Below are positions 1 through 5,484 of a stretch of DNA of 5,484 nt, piece after piece. The stretch spans positions 1-5,484 of the forward strand of contig CAMWXW010000048.1 of the NCBI GenBank assembly GCA_947178315.1, in the 5' to 3' direction. Within the stretch, counting starts at the first letter, position 1; every line of letters begins with the position of its first letter. Both the position numbers and the translations under genes were made by a program. This DNA is from an uncultured Desulfovibrionaceae bacterium. Lineage in GTDB: Bacteria > Desulfobacterota > Desulfovibrionia > Desulfovibrionales > Desulfovibrionaceae. The notes under the pieces were generated by a model. It saw nothing but the letters and a program-made list of their open reading frames with translations, made no database searches and had not been told where the DNA came from.

Positions 1-2229
1 AAAGAAACCAACAAAAGATATATCAAGGACTTTCTTCTCACTCTTATCTATAATATAGAGTAAGTGTATTTCCAATGTATGGTTAGAAGAGCGTGTAAAA
101 GACATATCTACAATCTCTGCATGTACCTCAATAGTAGGAAGATTCCCTTGTGAGCTACCTGCATCAAGTACAATTTCTTCAAGATACTTCATTTCTTCAG
201 GTGAATAGTTTAATACAATATCCGTAGACTCTGATAGTGCTGGCTGAAAGTGTAATATTGTAACATTAGGAATAACAATCCCTTTATTGTATCTTTGCTC
301 ATGGTTTTTATCTATACGTATGAGTGCTGAACTTCTATCTTGAAGAAATAGCTCTAAATGATACACTCTATTAGATTCTTCATTTATGTAAGGCTTTGTA
401 GTAACAAGAAGAGCATCTGCTTCATAACACCATAGGTATGTTGTTTGACTCCCATCATCATTATGATGATAACCAAGAAGATTAAGAGAAAATGGATCTA
501 GATTTTCATAATAACTCATATCAACTACATCAAGAGGGATATGAGGAAAACCTGCACTCGTTTTAACATAGACTTTCTTTGCTATAGTTTCACTCTTATC
601 TATATAAAATGAACTCACATCTAACGAAATAGATGCTTGTGCAGAAACATCAAAAACTTCTTCTACCTTTTTATCTTTATTTGTAAGTAATATATGCTTA
701 CTATACAAATCATTTCCATAGAGTAATTGTGCGAAATAGATTCCTCGATTTCTATCAGAAAGATTACTAGTATCATATCCATAGGTTTCAAAGAAAAGCT
801 GAGAAATACTCACTAATTGTGGCTCAAAGTCACCATGTTCTAACGCAACAGAGAGAACAACTCCATCGGCTGTCTCTAGCACAAGTCCTTCCTTTGCTAG
901 TGCAACGTTTGCTATTTTTATATCAGAAAAGAGTTCTACTGATTGAGGTAAAAGTTCTTCCTCAATAGCTCCATCTTGTATTACAGTATTTATATACTCT
1001 AAAGGTTCGCCTACATATATTTTATATAAATCATCATCTTTAAGCATAAAATAGCTATAATTATAGTCTCCTGATGTATAAAATGGAAGCATCGTACACT
1101 CTTTTCCATTACGATATTTGAAATCAAGCGTATATCGTCTTGTCATAGGACTAAAATAACCTTGTATGGTAGATGTCTTACCACTTTTTTCTTTATAGGG
1201 GATATCTGTTAATAGTATTTTTCCAACCTGTACCATATTTCTTTCGAAGCTCTGAGACATAAGAGAGGCTACAGAATGTATAGTATCATCAATAAGCTCA
1301 GCATTGTATTCAAGAGCCTCACCTGTGATATGAACCTCTTGAGGAGATGAATCTTGATTATATGAAATAGCAACTCCTCGAATCAACAGTCGTTTTTCTC
1401 CATTTCCAAACACAGTAAATGTTGGCTCTCTATTCACTTTATAGACACAGCTACTATCTATCTGACTATCTCCCTTTTGGACTATCACAACACTATTCTT
1501 AGCATCATAGAAGTATGCTGTATAGTTATCATTCCCCTTGAGTCTTGTCTGATCTTTATAATCATAGTAATAGTTTTCAATATGAATAAGCTTATACTCT
1601 TTCTCTTCAAAAATTGGAACAAGCTCTTCGATATCTTCTTCATATCGAAGGCATACTACTCTATCCTTTCCTCCTACTTCTTTAGGAATAAAAAGAGCTG
1701 TTCTATATAAATTCGCACTCTTTTCACCATTTGGTCCAAGTGCTTCATATACACCATCTACTGTAAAGATAGAAGGGACATATTGTTCTCCTACGAGATA
1801 GCTTACTTTATCACGAATCATTTTTCCTAGATACAATGCTCCGTATTGTGAATGACTATATGCACGTGAATTTTGAACCTGATCTAAATCAATAGAATAA
1901 TATACTATTTCTGCTCTTGTCTGTGAGGCAATATGAGCGATAAATCCAGCAGTGGTTTGAAGATAAAGAGGGACTCCTTCTCGCATAGCATCTGTAATAT
2001 CAACATGCGTATCTCGATATCGCAACATTACCTGTTCACCTGTTATTATGTAGGCATTATTGCGTTGCATATATGAATTGCTATCAAACTGTATTTCAAT
2101 AAGATTCTCTGCCATAAAGATAAGACCATGTCGTTCTCCAGTCATATTCTTATTAGGTATAATCTTAACTTTATTTGAACCTTGTAAATACACCTGAAGA
2201 GTTCCATGATTACTTTCATATATTTCAGA
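1..2229 (-). other. Beta-rich C-terminal delivery domain, no CROP repeats (residues 1086-1828)
   Basis: This long region alternates short hydrophobic strands with polar turns, as in the delivery domain of large clostridial toxins. Several landmarks look parallel to the last part of that domain in TcdB: YIITGEQVMLRYRDTHVDIT (1145-1164) with TcdB's IDVDNVVRDVTI; IYFAQLLYGNDL (1582-1593) with FSQKYLYGID; the strand-turn-strand around FPHIPLDVVDMSYYENL (1646-1662) with YPEVIVLDANYINEK; and YHLELFLQD (1708-1716) plus VTILHFQPA (1741-1749) with IRFVNVFKD and IILSFTPSY. If so, the clostridial-like part ends near residue 1750, and the last 80 or so residues are unassigned. The Tyr/Gly-rich carbohydrate-binding CROP repeats that end TcdA/TcdB were not seen. 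The only tryptophan of the window is Trp1685. The comparison is from memory of the TcdB sequence and needs a profile search to be firm. Confidence 0.55.
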
Positions 2230-5200
2230 ACAAGCATATTGATCAAGTGTACTCTCCACACTACACCCTGTTGTTCGCTTCATATGCTTTACAAACTCTT
2301 CACGAGAGCTATACTGATTTGTAGGAAGGACTACTGTTCTCACTCCTTTGCTTTCAGAAGAAATCTTAAGACATGTTCTCTTAGCTAATGTACATGTATC
2401 AAGATATTTTAATCTGAGTAAAACTTCATAAGGATATGTATTAAGATTCGAACCTATAACAGTAGTTGCATTAAATCCAGAACATAGCATAATCTTATTG
2501 ATAACAGGATTATTGATATATGCAGAAAGGATACTTTGATTAGGTGGTAAAGCTACTTCGTTAATTGTTCGTTTTACTTCATACTCTTTGAGAGACTTCA
2601 CTTTAATAAGTTGATCTGATAATATCAGACCATGGAGACGATTGACTTCAACCATCTTCTTTTTCAGTGCAGTATCGACCTTATCAATAGGTATTGGCTT
2701 TGGATCTGGAGTAAGACTATAATAATTCATAAAAGAGTTCCCTTTACACTTATCTTTTGTACTCGCTCTTGGATCTACATTCAGCATACCATTTTCTAAA
2801 ACACACACTCCTCTCTGACGAAGAGCAGGCTTCAAAAAACATGTATTACGAGGAAAGAGAGCAGAAGAAGCTGTTGTTTCTGTATATCCAAGACCTCCAC
2901 TCTCCAATATTTGAATACCTATTTTATCTCTATTTTTGAATATTATACGAGCAATATCATTACGAGGGAAGAGTATACCTAAGTTTGATGTTACTTTCAT
3001 ATTCAATTTTTTTCTATATCTACGTCGTTGACTTGCCTCATGTATAAGCTGTCTATAAATCTGCTTTAGAATTGTATACTCTTGTTCCCTCTCCAGCAAA
3101 TGAAGAGTAGCCTCTTTTATATAATCTAAAAGAAATGAGGCTGGGATTGTAAATATAGCCAAAGGAGGATAGATAGCAGTTATTGTTGAGAGAGCTAGAT
3201 TTGTAACAGTAAATCCTAATTCCATTTCTGTATACTTACTTGGATGATTAGCATAAGCAATAGCAGCTTGAGAAGTCATGAGAGTACTAGTTAAAATTCC
3301 TATTCCACCTGAAACCCTACCTAATACACGAGAGGCTGTTGAAAGACGACTCACTGGGTGAACTACGGTTTTATATACTTTATTTATTGCCCCTATTGTA
3401 TTAGCTGCAACATCAATATTAGCATCTATGACTTGTGCAATAAATCCTGTCTTCTCTAGTGCAGATAACTTTTTGAATACTTTTCCAGTATCTATCATAG
3501 AACGGGCTTGCATAAGTGTCATAGATGTACTAAATGTAGAAAGCCCCTTAAATACCGGATCCATCTTTTTATGGATACTAGAAAGCTTTGTATGAACTTT
3601 CTTTGCTATATGCTTAAATGAGCTATCAGCAGTAACCTTTATAGAAGTCTCTTTTCCTGTTGTTATATCCATAACAGTAAGTTCATCTTTATTCAATGCT
3701 GTAAACTCATGTTCGCCTTGAGCTGTGAACTTAACAGCTTCTATCTCTGGTACAATATGATGTGTTGGCTCAAGCCCAGAAATTTCTAATAGTTGTGCTA
3801 GTGCTATATCCAACTCTTTCATCATCGACTTGACTTCAATACTCTCTTCTATATTGAACACACCTTTTCTATATAATTCATCTTCTGAATGTAGAGTTCC
3901 ATGATATCCTATCATTTCATTAGGAGAAAGAACTCGATATTCACTTTCCCTTATGAGTCCACCAGATAACACATTTTCACTTCCATGAGGAGGAATAATT
4001 GCAATATTTTTTATCTTACTTTTACCTTCTAATGGAGGATATATCTCCTCAAGTGAAGCCTGTAGCACCTTAATCTTTTTATGGATTTCATCAAACTCTT
4101 GTTTTATAGAAGAGTCAGCCCTAGGAATAGAACTCTCTTCAATCGCATTCATTATCTCAAAAAGCTCATTAGATACTTCTTGTAGTTTTCTATTTGAATC
4201 TGCATGCTCTATTTCCTCTCCCAGTTTCTTTAGCAAAGTACCATCATAGAGTTCTTCTCTAATATCCAGCCCATGAAACTTTATAGAAGGACTATCATCA
4301 TCACCGTAAAACTCCGTACTAAAAACACCCAGAGCATCTAATAAATCATCTGCAATAGATTGAACTCCACGTCGTCTTGGCAATAGTTCATTCTGGAGTT
4401 TAGCTTCTTCTTTTTTCATGCGATTTTCTGAAGTCCGGAAAAATAAACTAGAGGAAAGCATAAAGCGTGGATTACCTATAATTTTACCATCAAAAAACTC
4501 TCCAAATGTAGCTCCAGATTCTGTGTGGTAGTAGCGTATCATTTGTATATCATCTATAGCAGTGATGCGAAAGAATAATTGATCAGGTTGAAGAACCACG
4601 GAAGCCATTTTGATAAAAACATCTTTATTAGTACATTCTATAGCACCAAAATTAGAATCAAAATAATAGAGTACAGGTTCAAACCTCCCTGTATTACTAT
4701 CTTGCTTATATCTTCGAACAACTGCCAGAGCATGTCCTAGCACATTAAGATAAAATGTATTTGTATCTCTTCGAAAGTTAGGATTAAACAGAAGGTCTGC
4801 TACTACATCAATAGGTAGTCGTACGTCCTTATTGAGTCTATATAGATTGATATCACCCAAGTCTGCTAGAGACAAAATATACTTCTCTTTTATACCCGAA
4901 AGATATTTTGTAAGACTATGAATACCTTTTATATACTTAAAGGTATATTCAAAAGGGAACGTTCTAATTTTTTCTAATGCAGAATAAATCTGATTCATTC
5001 TCCTTAGCCCTTCTTCCTGATCATACAATGACATATTATAAAGAAAGGCAAGAGAGAGTGATGCACAGAATCCATATATACTCCCTACGTAATATTTTTG
5101 AGAAAGAAAATAGGTCTGAGATGTAAAAAAAGGAAGCTCTGTTTTTATATTAGGATTATTCTTTTCACTCATATATTTCTGCATCTTGGCTGAGTTTTCA

Positions 5201-5484
5201 TACATGAATGAGTTCAAATCACCAGTACGCCCTATCTCTCCTCGCTCCAGAGTTAGCCGAATATCGGCAGAGATTTGAGCTAGAACCTCTCGTGGTATTA
5301 AAGGGTGCTCTGGTAGTAGATTTAAGATAATAAATACTATAATTTTTCTCTCAAGAGACATTGCAGTGTTATATATAGGTGCAAGAAAGCCTGTATTATA
5401 TCGATATGGAGGCTGTGCATGAGTATCCATAAGTGTACATAGTATTTGTTTATATGATGGATCATTCTCCATATTATTGATATC
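1..5484 (-). CDS. Giant LifA/Efa1- or chlamydial-cytotoxin-like toxin, internal fragment (both ends outside window)
   Basis: A single minus-strand frame is open for all 1828 codons, with no stop in the window, so this is a gene longer than 5.5 kb. The protein joins a YopT-like C58 cysteine protease (residues about 125-300, Cys140/His251/Asp276) to a TcdA/TcdB-like pore-forming and delivery region (about 640 to the window end). From family knowledge, this order matches lymphostatin (LifA/Efa1, about 3200 residues) and the chlamydial large cytotoxins, which also carry an N-terminal DXD glycosyltransferase. That domain would lie upstream of base 5484 and is not seen. In LifA roughly 1740 residues follow the protease cysteine; here at least 1688 do, so the stop may lie soon beyond base 1. 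The likely role, by inference, is a large toxin that enters host cells and modifies host proteins. No signal peptide, start, ribosome site or neighbour is visible. No frameshift is seen. Coding status is nearly certain; the family call is motif-based, without a database search. Confidence 0.9.
2230..2841 (-). other. Cysteine-clustered delivery-domain region (residues 882-1085)
   Basis: Eight of the fifteen cysteines in the window fall here: residues 882, 894, 913, 1001, 1031, 1038, 1074 and 1085. The stretch GNSFMNYYSLTPDPKPIPID (915-934) sits where TcdB has HFFSAPSITY, a landmark following the pore region, so this should be the start of the beta-rich translocation scaffold. The even number and clustering suggest disulphides in an exported protein. 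CxxC-type zinc pairs are absent; the spacings are 11, 18, 87, 29, 6, 35 and 10 intervening residues. The TcdB resemblance is by eye. Confidence 0.5.
2845..2973 (-). repeat. Short near-repeat encoding LFPRN twice, just after the pore segment
   Basis: The peptide LFPRN occurs at residues 838-842 and again at 876-880. The DNA is nearly identical over 15 bases (plus-strand 2845-2859 and 2959-2973, one mismatch). The first copy sits in a stretch (ILFPRNDIARIIF, then IGIQI) that resembles the TcdB segment around IMMPQDDLV. The two copies may be equivalent turns in a beta structure, or the likeness may be chance. Confidence 0.3.
3049..3567 (-). other. TcdA/TcdB-like pore-forming segment (residues about 640-812)
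   Basis: This is the most hydrophobic part of the window. A helical run (650-708) leads to a first Gly/Ala/Ile-rich stretch at about 720-745 (including SGGIGILTSTLM and SQAAIAYA), a polar turn with Glu753 and Glu755 (SKYTEMELG), and a second hydrophobic stretch at about 757-790 (including VTNLALSTITAIYPPLAIF and IPASFLLDYI). The arrangement resembles the TcdB pore region, where acidic residues between hydrophobic helices become protonated in the endosome and let the helices insert; TcdB has a comparable MAVNLTAATTAIITSS run after its acidic segment. Inference: this is the membrane-inserting unit that translocates the upstream catalytic domains. It is followed by a basic cluster (QRRRYRKK, 819-826). 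Recognition rests on pattern and order, not on a computed alignment. Confidence 0.7.
3568..4026 (-). other. Linker or front part of the delivery domain (residues about 487-639)
   Basis: This stretch mixes predicted strands and helices: a short beta-like IAIIPPHG (residues 494-501), a helical segment around 544-569 (MMKELDIALAQLLEI), then short strands (AVKFTAQ, ELTVMDITTG) and a Lys-rich helix leading into the pore segment. It contains no cysteine and no tryptophan. By position it corresponds to the region just ahead of the hydrophobic core in TcdA/TcdB-type toxins, but I cannot align it with confidence and assign no function of its own. Confidence 0.4.
4027..4440 (-). other. Charged helical linker with coiled-coil character (residues about 349-486)
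   Basis: After the protease the protein becomes charged and helical. Residues about 410-447 and 456-483 have leucine and isoleucine spaced in heptad-like fashion among Glu and Lys (for example LLKKLGEEIEHA, EVSNELFEIMNAI and IKQEFDEIHKKIKVL), suggesting two coiled-coil or helical-hairpin segments broken near Pro454. Near its start are a basic patch, PRRRG (residues 369-373), and an acidic GDDDSPS (394-400), which look like exposed loops. No enzymatic motif was seen. It probably separates the protease from the membrane-inserting part. The coiled-coil call was made by eye. Confidence 0.45.
4585..5112 (-). other. C58 (YopT-like) cysteine protease domain, residues about 125-300
   Basis: Three elements in the right order mark a papain-fold protease of the YopT/C58 type. 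The nucleophile is Cys140 in GSIYGFCASLSLAFL (bases 5065-5067). The general base is His251 in LGHALAVV (bases 4732-4734). The acid is Asp276 in YYFDSNFGAIE (bases 4657-4659); FDSNFG is close to the FDPNFG-like sequence typical of the family. Cys-to-His spacing is 111 residues, compared with 119 in YopT and 101 in LifA. His-to-Asp spacing is 25, against about 15-16, because a hydrophilic loop (KQDSNTGRFEP) is inserted between the two strands. The tryptophan often found a few residues after the cysteine is replaced by Phe147. YopT cleaves prenylated Rho GTPases, while in LifA the protease is linked to processing of the toxin itself. The second role seems likelier here because of the fused delivery domain. 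It does not resemble the C80 autoprotease of TcdA/TcdB. Confidence 0.8.
5113..5484 (-). other. Helical region preceding the protease domain (residues 1-124)
   Basis: This is the first part of the visible protein. It reads as mostly helical, with a hydrophobic stretch at residues 48-57 (IIVFIILNLL) that is too short and too close to charged residues to be called a confident membrane segment. It holds one cysteine (Cys16). I do not recognise a domain here. In LifA-like toxins this position lies between the N-terminal glycosyltransferase and the C58 protease, so it is probably a spacer or the leading lobe of the protease. No DXD glycosyltransferase motif was seen in it. Confidence 0.5.

Noticed and set aside
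1477..1710. Plus-strand open stretch of 77 codons encoding a very hydrophobic, membrane-like peptide.
   Set aside because: It lies wholly antisense to the continuous minus-strand coding frame. Its hydrophobicity comes from reading GAA/AAG/TAT-rich codons backwards. No convincing ribosome site or promoter was seen.
2206..2388. Plus-strand open stretch of 60 codons with several Cys and His.
   Set aside because: It is antisense to the toxin gene. The composition is a by-product of the opposite strand, and no independent coding signal was seen.
2757..2939. Plus-strand open stretch of 60 codons.
   Set aside because: It is antisense to the toxin gene, with no recognisable motif and no start-site support.
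4318..4329. Asp-rich GDDDSPS (residues 394-400) as a glycosyltransferase DXD motif.
   Set aside because: It lies in a charged linker after the protease without the surrounding strands or other glycosyltransferase residues; the expected glycosyltransferase would be upstream of the window.
5065..5067. Possibility that the protease is a C80 (TcdA/TcdB-type) domain.
   Set aside because: In C80 the His precedes the Cys. Here the order is Cys, His, Asp with an FDSNFG motif, which fits C58.
5479..5484. GATATC palindrome at the window edge.
   Set aside because: It is a six-base palindrome inside coding sequence, expected by chance in AT-rich DNA.
1..5484. Search for a stop codon, frameshift or gene boundary within the window.
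   Set aside because: Every in-frame triplet was read and none is a stop. Coding composition and domain order are continuous, so there is no sign of a pseudogene or of two genes.

Overview
The whole window is the inside of one very large protein gene on the minus strand. Read from base 5484 down to base 1, all 1828 codons are open with no stop, and neither the start nor the stop codon lies in the window. There is no intergenic space, so no promoter, RNA gene, terminator or second gene is visible. Residue numbers here are codon numbers within the window (residue 1 = bases 5484-5482, residue 1828 = bases 3-1), not numbers in the full protein.

The product looks like the middle and C-terminal part of a giant toxin of the lymphostatin (LifA/Efa1) and chlamydial large-cytotoxin type. 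In translation order it holds: an alpha-helical lead-in (residues 1-124); a YopT-like (C58, papain-fold) cysteine protease with an apparent Cys140/His251/Asp276 triad (about 125-300); a helical, charged linker with coiled-coil character (about 350-490) and a mixed linker (about 490-640); a TcdA/TcdB-like pore-forming segment with two hydrophobic stretches around an acidic turn (about 640-810); a cysteine-clustered part (882-1085); and a long beta-rich tail (to 1828) that resembles the end of the clostridial toxin delivery domain. No CROP-type repeats are seen. The glycosyltransferase domain usual at the N-terminus of this family would lie beyond base 5484 and cannot be checked.

By inference the parts work together as one delivery machine: the pore and beta-rich region carries upstream catalytic domains across a host membrane, and the protease either cuts the toxin itself or acts on host proteins.

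The DNA is AT-rich (roughly one third G+C by spot counts), with heavy use of ATA, AGA, GGA and TAT codons. Only one tryptophan codon occurs in 1828. This fits a host-associated, possibly obligate intracellular, AT-rich bacterium such as a chlamydia-like organism, but the species cannot be named from this sequence alone.
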